Position numbers and translations under genes: made by a program
From: Heliocidaris tuberculata
Taxonomy: Eukaryota; Echinodermata; Echinoidea; Camarodonta; Echinometridae
Assembly (NCBI GenBank): GCA_025618425.1
Contig: CM046848.1
Span: 27,645,156-27,709,155 of the forward strand
Direction of reading: 5' to 3'
Length of the DNA: 64,000 nt
The notes under the pieces: generated by a model
What the model saw: only the letters and a program-made list of their open reading frames with translations
What the model was told of the DNA's origin: nothing
Databases searched by the model: none
In this document: piece by piece, positions 35,679 to 47,400 of the stretch
Numbering within the stretch: the stretch's first letter is position 1
Layout of the letters: each line of letters begins with the position of its first letter

Positions 35679-35964
35679 GGCAATTCCACGGTTACACATG
35701 TTACATTTTGAGAGGTTTTGAGTTCCTGTTCTCTTACTACAGGTGTTAGGTGTAACGTGAGTAACCAAACATTTGCAGGGTTGGCAGAAAGTATGTTTCT
35801 TATTCTTAAGTTTTGATACTGTATTTAGGTACTCTGATATGTGTGTATCGTTGTAACTAAAACTCATTAATACCTAACACCTGTAGTAGTAGTAGTAAGA
35901 GAACAGGAGCTTAAGTTTAACTCAAAACCCCTCAAAATGTAATGTGAGTAACCGTGGAATTGCC
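35679..35964. mobile_element. Fold-back MITE, 286 bp
   Basis: GGCAATTCCACGGTTACACA at the left is mirrored by AATGTGAGTAACCGTGGAAT and TGCC at the right. Arms of 75 bp or more contain AAGTTTTGAG-like and TACAGGTGTTAGGT words in inverse order. Confidence 0.82.
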
Positions 35965-36239
35965 CATCATCTCTTTTAAGAGGGGAAAACCAATATGACA
36001 AGAAGATGACATGATTCCTTCATGACCCCCTCCCCCATTCTCTCAGTCAATTCTCTTCCTAGCATTTTTATCCATATTGTCATACTTGTGCCACCCCCTC
36101 CCCCCCCCCCCCCCCCATGACTGGATCAGTGTTACGCCATGTTCTGTTCTACATTAGCTCAAATAAATGACTCAATGTAAATTACCTAGTCATAGCTATT
36201 ATAGAAGTTAGAGTAAAGTCCAACAACTTAATGAGACTC

Positions 36240-36345
36240 TTTTTGTTGATACTACATTGGGGGCAATTTTCACTTTCTCTCAATACTGCATTGGGGAAAT
36301 TTCCACTTTCTATCGATACTGCATTGGGGCAATTTCCTGCTAAAT
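36240..36345. repeat. ~40-bp tandem repeat, 3 units
   Basis: GATACTACATTGGGGGCAAT, then AATACTGCATTGGGGAAATT, then GATACTGCATTGGGGCAATT recur, each followed by TTCACTTTC or a similar word. Confidence 0.75.
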
Positions 36346-37589
36346 TACGACCATAGTACTCCATTTGCTTAGAGGAACGTTCGGGTTTTGAGATTATGCC
36401 CAAGAATGAAGACCAAATAGGAAAGGTATCATAAACCATTGACTGTCAGAAAAGCCATTCCATTCCAGTGATTCTCTTGTTGGCTGGGGGCTATGAGAGA
36501 AGAGGGAAGAACAAAGGTGTTTGAAAGTTTTTTTACTTTTCCTCAACTCACCCTGGCTTGTGCCAATTTCAGGCCCAAGGCTTTCAGTTTAGGAGCCAGT
36601 TATGCTAATGTAATTCTGTTCTAAAAAGTTTTTGTTTTTCTCATCACTTTAAAAGAAGTGAAAATGTTTTAGCTTGTGTAACATTTTTGTTGGCTTAAAA
36701 AAGAACTTTCTTTGGACTTCACTATTAATCTTATTTTGATGTCTCTATGTATTATGCTCTGTATGCATTACTTTTAGGATTTTTGGATGATGTAATCATT
36801 TATGCAGGGCCTTCTCGTCTTTTAACCACTGACAAGGCCACCGTGGCAAGATAAGACTGAATAGGTATCCAATACTGAGGATGTGATGCCACAAATCAAA
36901 GAAAATTGGTGCTAGAGGCTTATTAGTAAGAATAAGTGAGATGGGATCTGCAACATCAATATCAAATACATTTTCCACCTGACCGATTTAGGAATGATTT
37001 ATAGTGATCATTATCATTATTGGTCACATGGGACCACCCTGCAATGTTATTGATAGATAGCCTGATATCTTGGTAATATCTAGACAGTAGCACTGAGCAT
37101 TACCCTTGGTAGTTTTTTATTTGTAAATTATCTGGTAGAATAGCAGGCTATAATGCAATTGGGCCAGTTGATAGATTGCAGAAGATCCGATCCGATGCTG
37201 AAATCAGGGAATGCTTCATGCCCAATTTCTATATCAGCTATATCTGCAGCACGTGTTCATCTAGGTCATGGGAAGTCGTATTCAATGGGACTAATCAGGG
37301 AGTCTAATTGGCAGTACATGCTTATCGAAGAGGCATACCTACATATAAGTACCGGTAGTGGTTTAAAGTGACTATATTTTGATGTTAAAATTCAGTGCTA
37401 CATGTACGTGTATGTCCTTCTTTTGCTGCATGGATGGTTGGGTTTACCCGCAAAGTGTGAATCTTGTAATATCATGGATGCTTGCATGCTTACTTCCTTG
37501 CTTGCCTGCCTGCCTCAAATCTTGTTGGCCATGGAAATTTGTCCAATCAATATTTCTCCCCCAACTCAAAATATTTTTTATCTCTTGAT

Positions 37590-37972
37590 CTGTCTCTCTG
37601 TCTTTCTCTCTCTCTCTCTGTATCTGTCTCTCTTTCTTCCTCTCTTTTCTTTCACTTTCTTTTCCATTCTCTTTCCTTTTTGCATTCTATTTATTCTCAT
37701 TTTTTTCTCTCTGCTTCGATCTCTCTCTCCCTCGCTATTTACTTCTCTCTTTCTCTTTTCCTCTATTTTCTCTCACCTTTTTCTCTGTTCTCTTTCTTTC
37801 TTCTTTTGTTCTCTTTATTTTGTTCTCTCAGATTTTTACTCTTTCTCTCTCTCTCTCTCTTTCTCTGTCTCTCTCATCCTCATGTCTGTCTGTCTCTGTT
37901 TGTCTGTCTGTCTCTTTATCTTTGTCTTCCTGTTGTTTGGTCATTGTCTCTGTTTCTGTCTGGCTGAACTCA

Positions 37973-38028
<56 letters not shown>

Positions 38029-38040
38029 TTTCTCTTTTAT
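37590..38040. repeat. CT-rich microsatellite block
   Basis: (TC)n runs, notably about 37975-38025, in T/C-rich sequence with TCTG variants. Long Ser/Leu frames are artefacts. Confidence 0.9.
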
Positions 38041-38699
38041 TTCTCTGTCCCTCTCCACTTTCACTCAATTATCCTGTCCATCCATGGCTGTGTCATTCAA
38101 TCCTGTTAATGTTGTTAATGCAAATGTTGTCGCTGTAACTGAACTAGGGTATGTCCTTGGCTGTCCCTAATGCTCCCCACATGCGATAAATCCACCTTAG
38201 ATTAGATTAGTAGACTTCTGTCTCTCACACTGCTGAATATCTAGTAATATTTCATTATCAAGGACCTCTTTTGCATTTACTTCATCCTTTGCCTTTTTAG
38301 AAACATTATTGACACTTCGTGGGACTGTGTCATGCACAATTGTGCAAAGAGAAATGGTTTAGTTTGATTTGCATCTGTCACTCCTCAATACTTAGAGCAA
38401 TATGTGTAGGAGAAAAGAACATTTCGATTGAGTTGTCCATTGTTAGGTTGCTGCTCTCTCAAAATAAGTATTCTACTGAATTCTTTGCATTTCTAACGAG
38501 TGTGTCAGTTCTAGATATTGATTATGTATCTTTTCAAGCCTCCTCTTGCTGTAGATTCCTAAATTCTTCTTTTCTGTAAAGTGTATGAAAAAAAAAAAGA
38601 TGCTATTTGTCAGGGGTAGATGTGAACTTACTGTTCAAAAGATTTGAAGTTTTATTTTAGCTCCCCCCCCTCCCTCGCTCTCTTCTATCCCCTTTAAAG

Positions 38700-38880
38700 A
38701 TAAAGTAGAGTAATGATCACATAACTGCATGAGAGAAGAGAGAAGAGAGGAAGGTTTTTGTAAAAATGTTGAATGATTATATTGAAAGGGAGATAGAGGG
38801 AGGAGAGGGAGAAGAAGAGATATATTTAGAAGAGAGATAGAAAAGAGAATAAGAGAGATGGGGGGGGGGGGGGGAGACAA
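38700..38880. repeat. GA-rich and poly-G tract
   Basis: AGAGAAGAG repeats and a poly-G run near 38860-38874. Confidence 0.8.
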
Positions 38881-40462
38881 GAACAAGTCCTACACAGAGG
38901 AGTAAGAAAGGGATTTCCCAGGAGCATTTGAATGCGATTCCTGGGGATTGAGCCGTGGGATTTGGAACCAGCTCCAGTTTCTTACAGAGGCTTGAAAGAA
39001 AGATGATCTGGTGGATTAGTGGAGGAGGATCATAGGGTAATAGGATCAAATATAAACTGGGTTCTCCATTCCTTGTCACTGATCCCAGGTGAGAAGCAAG
39101 GAGACTTGATCCCAGGTGGGGGAGTGTTCATCACGGTTTCCATGGTAACAGTCATGTAATGTCTTTATGTCCCACTTAATGTTCCGTCCATTATGCCAAG
39201 TGTATGTCATCTAATAAGGCAGTTTTATTAGTTTAGGCCTCCAATTTATCTGACGATTTCCTATAATGCAGCAACATACTGATGATAATGAGTAGTTTTA
39301 TTGCCAATTAAGACTGGTAATAACAGTCATTACATGGAGGCTTTCATGATACAATGTGCAATCTAGAGTTAATTGTTGCCTTTTGTCCGTGGTAATTGAT
39401 CTTGCAGCAGTCATGTGGTGATATGTGAACATGGTGCATAGAGGGCCAATAATTGCTCCAAGTTTTTTCAGCTAACATGGGGAAGTGAATGAGGACATAG
39501 ATATACAGGTAGATGGCATTATAATGTCGTAAACCATTTCATTTCCTTGAAGTGGCAAATCCTGCGCAAGAATATGAACTTCTTGTTTGCTATTGGTTTA
39601 GACCACAAAGAACTAGTTTTCCATTCGAAATGGAAACAGGTACCTCATTCCACGAAACCTCATACAAATATTGATGTTTGTGAGTGAGATGGTAGAAATA
39701 TTTCTTGTGGTGAAAGATGCAGCTTTTCTATTCAATAAAGCACAACTGCTTGAATGGAATGCTGTATATTTCATGAAATTTAATAATTTTCCATCCTACA
39801 AATGAAAAAAAAAATCAACATTTGTTTTATGAAAATTCTAGGAATTTAATGCCTTTCCTCATAATTCAAGTTGCGCTTCGTACAGATTGATACACGCAAA
39901 ATTTATATTGAAAATTTGATTGTAGATGGCCTAAAATGCTTAGTCTCCCCGAGTGCAGTGGAGATGAATATTGTTATTGAATGTGGAATGTCACCTGATG
40001 ATTCCTAAACACAAGTGAATGGAGTAAACATGATCAAACATACAATTTCCTTTGTTCAAACATGCACTATCATTTTAGTTCTAAGACAAAACGTGCATGG
40101 TGGAGATCGAAGCGCACACTGAATGATGAAAATAATGATGATGTGCAGCCAATCAATTGCTTAGTTCTGTCAATGTATTGTACGATAACGGATAATGTAA
40201 ATATGTGTGAAATTAGTCTGTTATTCAGACAGGAAGAACTCCCGTCTCCCTGCTCCAGATGTTTGCAGCAATATTGCAGAAAGGACGTCATTTCTCACTG
40301 CAACATTGGCCGACTTTATTCTTTATCGTTACTGTCCATTACTCTATGTTCGTGCATTTACCGTATGTTCCTCAACCACAAACAGTTTACATATGTGCAG
40401 AATTGTGCTAATGATGTATCCGCACATGGATGTCTTACTTTTGGGAACCATATGTAGTCTGT

Positions 40463-40510
40463 TTGGAGCCAGAAAGGCATTAACTTATGGCTCTGAACAG
40501 ACGGTATGTG
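40463..40510. repeat. Decayed palindromic MITE (family of 13155)
   Basis: GGAGCCAGAAAGGCATTAAC followed by TTATGGCTCTGAACAGACGG preserves both arms in short form. Confidence 0.6.
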
Positions 40511-41520
40511 TCCTTGATGTTTTTCCAAGTAGAAGAACATAATTGATTAAACTAGAAAATATAATTTAATTCAAGAAGCATTTCAGTTCTTAAAGTCTCG
40601 CCATGTTCTATGTAAAGAATGCATACTTTACATCAGGAGAAATAATAAATCAAGAACACACTGATTAGAGCATACTGATTGAAACGTCAGGAACCAAAGA
40701 GCTCTTAGCGGAGCTCACCAGCCCTTTTCAGGGCTCTTATAAAGAATACATGGTGTAACCCTGAAACTTTACCCACAAGTTTCTCCTCCATGAAAAATTG
40801 CTGAAACTTCACACACAAATAATGAATCTGTTAAAAAACATGAATATTGTGTGATGATGGAAAATACTTAAACCTTTCGATGCACTGTGCAGCAAATCCT
40901 GTCCAAGAATTTTAGTGATGTACTTTATGTTTCACATCTTTTTTCTTCCTGAATCAGAAACATTTACAGATGTTTTAAAGCTGCTTATCATTAATCATTT
41001 TATACAAAATATGAATATGAAATTAAAAATTACAAACTTATTCTTGACAGTTTATTTTATATAATTGTTTGTAAATTCAGTACACAGTAAGGATTGTTGT
41101 AATCTTGATGGAATATTTCCTCTTGTGTCTATCTCTGTTTTGTTATTAGTTTCATTATAATATTATGTACAGGGCAATACTTACCAATGTTTTCTATTTT
41201 ATCCACTATTTATTTGCAATATCATTGTCTAATTGTGGTACACATCATTTTAAACATCTTGATTTATCCTTTACCATATACCTGTATTTTATTCATTATG
41301 AATTGCCATGACATATCACATACATATCTGACAAAAATTATTCCTTTGGAGGAATGTTTCTTATTTTTTTACCTTCACACCTATGTTTTCAACCTTAGAT
41401 TCTCTTCTTTTTCTGAAAAGTAAACAGCATACCAAATACACTGTATTCTTCATATTTCCTCAACATGCTTTATTTTGCTGTTGAAGGTTGGCAGGCATCC
41501 AATATTGTAAATAACTGTTC

Positions 41521-41640
41521 TTTAACTTTTCTTTAAAACTTTACTTTGATTCTTTTCTGATTTTAACCAGCAATGGGGATTCCTAAAGATGGTGTAGATA
41601 CTAATTAGGAGCTAGAGAGGATATCAAGGAAGCTCTTCTT
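41521..41640 (+). pseudogene. Degenerate copy of exon 6 acceptor and 5' part
   Basis: ACTTTGATTCTTTTCTGATT, TTAACCAG is followed by codons reading (A)MGIPKDGVDTN, stop, ELERISRKLFFS. Exon 6 reads ATGIPKDGVDTNEELERISR. The TAG (41606-41608) replaces the first glutamate codon GAG of the exon. The copy lies about 164 bp upstream of the real exon and lacks the TM1 part and a donor. Confidence 0.9.
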
Positions 41641-41734
41641 TTCACAAAAATCTTGAAACTGCCCCAGCCCTAAAGGGTTGAAAGGGTTACATTTTCTTGA
41701 AACTTGACTTTGATTCTTTTCTAACCTTCTCCAG

Positions 41735-41885
41735 CTACTGGGATTCCCAAAGATGGTGTCGACACCAACGAGGAGCTGGAGAGGATATCCAGACAGCTTT
41801 TCATCCTGGTATCGGTCTTGGCTGGAGTCATTATCTGCTTTGCTCTATGCTGCATCGGCTTTAACTTGTGCTTCCAGCATACAGG
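41735..41885 (+). CDS. GABBR1: GABBR1 exon 6 of 14 in window: linker and TM1
   Basis: This exon is 151 nt. It encodes (A)TGIPKDGVDTNEELERISR and then TM1, approximately QLFILVSVLAGVIICFALCC, IGFNLCFQHTG. Vertebrate GABBR1 has [20 protein letters not shown] in this place. The acceptor is AACCTTCTCCAG and the donor ACAGG|GTAAGG (two bases of the glycine codon). Both edges have nearby degenerate copies: the acceptor and 5' part are copied at 41521-41640 and the 3' part plus donor at 41921-41963. The exon listed here is the only copy with an open frame and correct phases. Confidence 0.93.
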
Positions 41886-42199
41886 GTAAGGGGTGTGGGA
41901 TACCAGTGTAGCGGGTGAGGTTTAACTTGTGCTTCCAGCCGTAGGGTAAGAGGATGTGAGACACTGTTAGAAACGGGTCTTTGAGGTTAAATGGCATTGA
42001 AGTAAATGGGAGAGGAGGTATTAGTGAGCACTGTCGTAGAGAGAAAATTTGAGAGTAGCTTTGATTTTTATAAAAACTCGCCAACATTTATATACATTGA
42101 AGTCTTTTGATCCCTTTACATTTTGAGCTTGCATAATCATTGTTCTACTTCACCCCTCGTCTTCCTCCCCCCCCCCCCACCCCACCCCTCCACTTGTAG
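41886..42199 (+). other. GABBR1 intron 6 with duplicated donor region
   Basis: This 314-bp intron repeats the exon 6 end: TTTAACTTGTGCTTCCAGC at 41921-41939 followed by GGGTAAG at 41944, matching 41860-41878 and the real donor at offset 61. Use of the second donor would place TAA (41887-41889, in frame) in the mRNA. The 3' end has a poly-C rich tract before the acceptor. Confidence 0.85.
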
Positions 42200-42362
42200 A
42201 TACATCCAGTGTTCCCAGCCTCATGTGAACAATGTGACGGCCCTGGGGTGCATCGCTGCCCTCATCTGTGTCTTCCTCCTTGGTTTTGATGGCTCTGAGC
42301 TGGATGATGCATCAGAGTTAGACACCCAACAGAAGAAGGATGAATTCTCCAGAATTTGCCAT
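42200..42362 (+). CDS. GABBR1: GABBR1 exon 7 of 14 in window: TM2 and extracellular loop 1
   Basis: This exon is 163 nt. It completes the glycine codon, then encodes YIQCSQPHVNNVTALGC, TM2 (about IAALICVFLLGFD) and an acidic extracellular loop ending in SRICH. The acceptor is a C-rich tract followed by CACTTGTAG, and the donor CAT|GTAAGT. The first part matches vertebrate RYIQNSQPNLNNLTAVGC strongly. The loop from FDG to the conserved cysteine is about 10 residues longer than I recall in human GABBR1 and is rich in D, E, K and Q. The cysteine in RICH is the expected partner of the cysteine in exon 10 (LEHC). The exon follows exon 6 after only 314 bp. Confidence 0.93.
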
Positions 42363-42464
42363 GTAAGTGGTCCAACATGCTTTAAACCATTGGAAGTGTA
42401 AATGGACAGTGCATGTTATACCAAAACCTAGTCTTACCCACCTGGTTCATCACTGAAGAAATAA

Positions 42465-43205
42465 AGGTGTGGTGGTTTAATGGAAACGTCACTGGACTGT
42501 TTAAAGGGAAATCCAACCTTTATAGCAAGTTGCTTTGAAAGAGAGAGGAAAAATCATAGAAGCAGATTGGTGAAAGTTTGAACGAAATCGGACAAGCAAT
42601 AAGAAAGTTATGAATTTTTGAAAGTTGTAATCACTATGCATATGGGAATTTCAAATTGGCCGAATAGGTAATGTCACTGTGATGTAGCTGTGGACAACTC
42701 TCCCATTCGCTCTAACACACAAAATGACTAAAATGTCACTTTTTCACTTTTCGTTCATGAGGATCTATAACAATATGCTATCTCCAATATATTTTGAGTA
42801 CTGCCCCGAGGGTAAAAGTGCCTCAAAGAAAACCGCAAATTAATAATATTTTTGTGTACGACAAATGGGAGAGTTGTCCACAAAAATGTCACAATTGACT
42901 CACCAAATTGCCAATTTGAGATTCGCATAGATGTAGTGATCTCATTTTTCAAACATCCATAACTTTCTTAGTCCTTGTCCGATTTCTTTCAAACTTTCGC
43001 CATCCTGTTTTTCTTATATTTCTGCTTTCACACAAATCATCTTATTATTAAGGTTGGATTGCCCTTTAAGTCTCAACCCAGGCACTAATGTCCTTTGGCA
43101 AGACATTAATCTACATTAGCCACTCTCCACCCAGGTGTAGTTAATGGGTACTTGGTAGGGCACCTTTGCTAAAGCCAGAGTAATGAAAGTACTTTTTTGG
43201 TGCCT
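42465..43205 (+). mobile_element. SINE interrupted by fold-back MITE
   Basis: GTGGTGGTTTAATGGAAACG, TCACTGGACTG at the left resembles a SINE head. After the MITE, GTCTCAACCCAGGCACTAAT and CTCTCCACCCAGGTGTAGTT match the SINE body seen at 34776. The gap between the halves is exactly the TTAA-flanked element. Confidence 0.6.
42505..43065. mobile_element. 561-bp fold-back MITE, copy 2
   Basis: TTAA flanks both ends. Left AGGGAAATCCAACCTTTATA and right AAGGTTGGATTGCCCT are inverted; the arms extend over 160 bp or more (GTTTGAACGAAATCGGACAA against TTGTCCGATTTCTTTCAAAC). It is homologous to 12463-13050. Confidence 0.85.
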
Positions 43206-44454
43206 TGTATTATTCTGCGTCCTTTGGAATTATATTAATGTATCTATTATTATATTTATTGCTATTACCTGATTGGTGATGGAACATTAAGAAATTTGTT
43301 CTTTTTACACAATCAGTGAAAAATTACATGTTTTTGTAAGTTTTTACTATTGAAGGCTACTTTATTCTCTTTTCAACGGACGATCCCATTCTACCACATC
43401 ACCATACTGCATCAGCAACAGCTTAATTAGAGGAATATAATAAATATAATTGAATCATTAGATGTACCTTAAAAGATTGCAAACTAAACTTCTTCATTTT
43501 CAGAAGAAAACTTGCGCAGGCTGTGTTATGTTTTAAAGGACTATGGATAACCAACTATAAATCTGCCATTTTCAATAAGTTTTCAAGTATTTTTGTATTT
43601 TCAAATTATCTTAGGTGAAGAATTCTCAGAAGAAATAAAAGGAAAGTGTAGGCAAAGAAATATGTGCTTAAAAAGAAGCAGTGCTGGAAATTTGTAACCC
43701 CATTTTCATATGAGCAATCAGGAATCTTGTCATGATTAAAAATTCTACATTGTACTTTGCTAACTATTTCTTTTAGTTGGTAAAGTCGTAACAATTTTTC
43801 AGGAATGCAATAACAATTCCAACTGAAAAGCAGAGGTTAGTTGTCTTTTATAAAATGAGTGTGTGTGTGGTGGAACAAAAATAAAAAGAAACCCACTGAC
43901 ATGCAATAGAACACAAAGAAAGTCAGTAGGAGTCAAAAGTCAAGTCAATATGTGAACCAAGGATAAAGAGTTTGCTTGGAGAAACCCAACAAAGCGACAC
44001 AAGAAAACAAGGCAATATGCTCTCTCAAGGAAACAGTCAGTAAAGAGAACCAAGAAAATTATTTTTCAATTGAGGAGCAGAGTTGTGGATGTAGAGTAGC
44101 TAGCCTTAGGCCCAATTCATCATCGAATCGTGAACAGAAAGACACACACGCAGAAAAACAAGAAGAACCACATCTCATGGACCATTTGTTGACCTTTTCT
44201 TGTAAGTCGTGATGTACTTTTAGTGCAGCTCTCCCCCGTGAACGGCTTTAATGATTGTAATTAGATTGACTTTACCTCAAAGGGGAACTCAAGCACAGAT
44301 ATTTTCCTTTTCTTATTTTTCTGTTAGAACTACCTTCTCCTAGACTTAGACCACAGACTCTCTTGTGGTTTGTCCTGTTGAACAAAAAAAATGCAAGCAG
44401 GAATTTGTACCTGAATGTCCCCAGTTGTAGAAAGAGATGAAAGTTGTCTGAGAC

Positions 44455-44530
44455 AATTTTGGGGTTTGTTTGTTTGTTTTTTGTTTTTTTTTGTTTTTTT
44501 TTTGGGGGGGGGGCGGGGGGAAGGAGGGTC
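44455..44530. repeat. T-rich then G-rich tract
   Basis: (GTTT)n and T runs pass into poly-G with GGGGCGGGGGG. Confidence 0.8.
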
Positions 44531-45849
44531 CAAATTATATTTTCAGATCCAAGCACTGAATATCAACATTAGTGGATATGTAACACGAATGAAGCCACCC
44601 GATATTAAACCTGGTCTGTACTTTGGCAGAAAATCCATAAATAAATCAAAATGTTAAACTTTTGAAATGTACATATAATCTTTCAATCTTTTGAGTTAGT
44701 ATTGTCCCAGTGTTTGTGATATGTACATAGTGCAGAGTTTTAGTCTTTTTGTATTACTAGATACATACAATTGTTCCTTTCTTTTGAAATCAGTACCTAC
44801 AAGTTAAGGCAATGAAGTATAATAGTTTTCCCCCTCCATTATTTCCAGTAACAATTATACCCTCCATTTTTATCCATTTCCTTTTTAATAGTCAAAAGTG
44901 AACACTGGCATATTTTTGGGGGTGCTCATTTTAGGACAGTAATCATTTTGAAGATATCTCTATAGGTAAAAAATTCAACTCTTGTGTGTTGTTTGAAAAG
45001 AAATTCAAATACCTAGAGTATTCTAAAGTTGGATATATCTTTAACTGATACATGGTATATAGACAAATTTACCAAGTGAGAGCAAAACCATGAAATGTCA
45101 AAGCCTACATGATGAATGAATGAAATAAAAAAAGTACCGGAGCCAAAGACTACTATTTTCACAGTGTTTTGAATCAAGATGAAAAACATTTGCAAGGCAA
45201 GGAGACTGTTACAAGCTAGGATAGTTAACCGTCGTGTCACAGTTGTTGAAAGGATGATACAATTATTGGATAGACCGTTACCAGTAGATGGCCCGGGGTA
45301 GAATAGGCAATCATATTTCCACCATCTCGTTTGATGGGATTTAATCTCCTCCAAGCCAAACAGGGGTTGAAAAAATCTGAATGGAATTTGGTCCGAGCTA
45401 TATATATGCGGAGGTGCAGATCGATTTAACCCCGCTATAGCAATTCATAGAATGATATGAAACCTTTTCATAATATAATTAAATGCTGAAAAACAAAAAG
45501 ATCAGCCCACTTCTCTTTCATCTCGCCCACTCTAAGCTTTTGAAAATTCTTTATTAAACTTTTTCATACCATAGGTCACAGATCCCACTTTGAAAGTCTA
45601 ATGTTTAATCCTATGTTAGAAAAAAAGAATGGTCATGTTTTATCTCTCCCCAAAACAAAGTGCATTTTCAAAGTTTATAAACTCTTGCTGTGCCATCAAG
45701 TCCTGCAAAATTTAACCACAAATGTGATTTTGTGACACAATTTTACATAATAGTTCCTTCGATCATGGCTTCTCTGTATAAAACATTATTCCATGATAAC
45801 ACTACTCTAAAAAAATTAAAAACCATCATGAATTTCAAGCAGAAAGAAT

Positions 45850-46098
45850 AATATTAGATAATTTGGGCATACATATTTTGTCTAAAAATGTTAGATAATT
45901 TGGGCTTGCACTTATTTCTGAAAATATTAGATAATTGGAGCATACATTAATTGTCTAAAAATATTAAATGGTTGGGGCATACATTTATTGTTTAAAAATA
46001 TTAGATAATTGGGGCATACATTTATCGTTCAAAAATATATGAAATTGGGGCATATGTGTACATTTATTTTCTAATAATATTAGATTGCTTGGGCAGTA
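45850..46098. repeat. ~38-bp minisatellite, about 6 units
   Basis: Units contain AATATTAGATAATTGGGGCA, TACATTTATTGTCTAAA with substitutions and small indels. Confidence 0.85.
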
Positions 46099-47002
46099 TT
46101 AACAGTTAATAGCACTGAAATAGTTTAGGTTATTTCAATACTAATTTCACAATGAGCACTAGCAGTATGTGTATTTACATGTAGGTTATTTTTCTTTCTA
46201 TAGTATTAGTTTTCTTAAACTTAGCTCTGGCAGACATTAGGGTACAGTCACCCAAACATTGCTATTATTTTAACATTTTACTGGGCTTTCTGCCCACTTC
46301 TTTTTTTTTTTTTTATCTACCTCCTCTTATTTCTGTCTTGCCCTCCTAAGTTTATTATTTTAGTAAAGAGTAAAAGAGTTTGTAATAACTCAAGCAGAGA
46401 AGTGAAAAGTTTGATTGTTTAGATGCCACTTTAGAGAGGTTATGGAAGAAATCGCACTGAAGCAACAACAACAACAACAAAACTTATCTTGTATGTATTA
46501 TGTTGTATTGAAGAAGTTGTGGTAATCATTCGCTGTATCCATGGGGCGAAAAAACTTTTAAAATTCTGAGAATGGATGAGATAAAGCATGCAATTGAGAA
46601 GAGTGCTTAAATATACTTACCTTAACCAGGAAATGTCTTCTTGAATTATTCCACTTCATGTAGCTTTTACAGTTGTAAGGCTTTGTGAGCTTGAAAACAG
46701 AAGGTTAGAATAAATAGACCATAGGCAATTGAGCGTACTGCCAAGTAGCCAACCGGCGGAGTTAGGAGAGCCCTTCGGCTATGTTTTGTATGTAAATCAT
46801 GTATGCAAAGGTTGTATAAAACATGCTCCCACAACAAGATCCATCACTGACCAAACTCTCAACTTCAGCTAACCCTAAGCCATCATGTGTGACGAATTAC
46901 TTGTATAACCTAAAGCAATGATGACTGGAGCCAATGTAGAATCACAGTATGCAACATGGTGAAAAGTTTTACTCGCCAAATCCAAGTAGTCGAACAAACT
47001 AC

Positions 47003-47400
47003 TTTAAAGATAAAGTTGAGTTCTGGTCATAAGATTGAATTGTGAAAAAAAAAACGTCTCAAAGCAATTGGGAAAAGTTGATTATATAGCACATAAGAAT
47101 AGGTGTATGCTGTAAGGTTTTTGGAATCACCAAAATGATAAGAAATTGACTCAATCCTGCTAAGAGTCACATGCACGGCACAGAAATATTATATGGGACT
47201 ACACACAAATGTTTGGCCCAAGCATTTCAGCTGTTTCTTGTCAAATTTTGAATATGGTAGCATTTGAAGAGCAATCTTTTTCAGGGGACATATCTACTAT
47301 GATAATCTTCTGCCAAAATAACATAAAAAGAATGAGAAAGCTCACAATTTTTTTTTTACCTTTCCCAGAACTCGAGCTTCCCTTTTACTTTAAGTTTTTT
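47003..47400 (+). mobile_element. ~400-bp dispersed repeat with inverted TTAA-containing ends
   Basis: The left ACTTTAAAGATAAAGTTGAG, TTCTGG and right CCAGAACTCGAGCTTCCCTT, TTACTTTAAG are imperfect inverses. Partial copies lie at 18857 (minus), 28845 and 54060. This is the longest copy in the window. Confidence 0.75.

Larger units (their letters stand above)
33113..41734 (+). other. GABBR1 intron 5
   Basis: This 8.6-kb intron holds CT/TA/poly-C tracts (33135-33656), a repeat copy (34020), a SINE (34776), a fold-back MITE (35679), a 37-bp tandem repeat (36240), a CT block (37590-38040), poly-G and GA near 38760-38880, and a pseudo-copy of exon 6 just before the real exon. I see nothing notable in 38,900-41,500 except the palindromic repeat near 40463. 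Confidence 0.85.

Noticed and set aside
45850..46098. CRISPR-like regular repeats
   Set aside because: The units are degenerate, AT-rich and contiguous without unique spacers, and the genome is eukaryotic.
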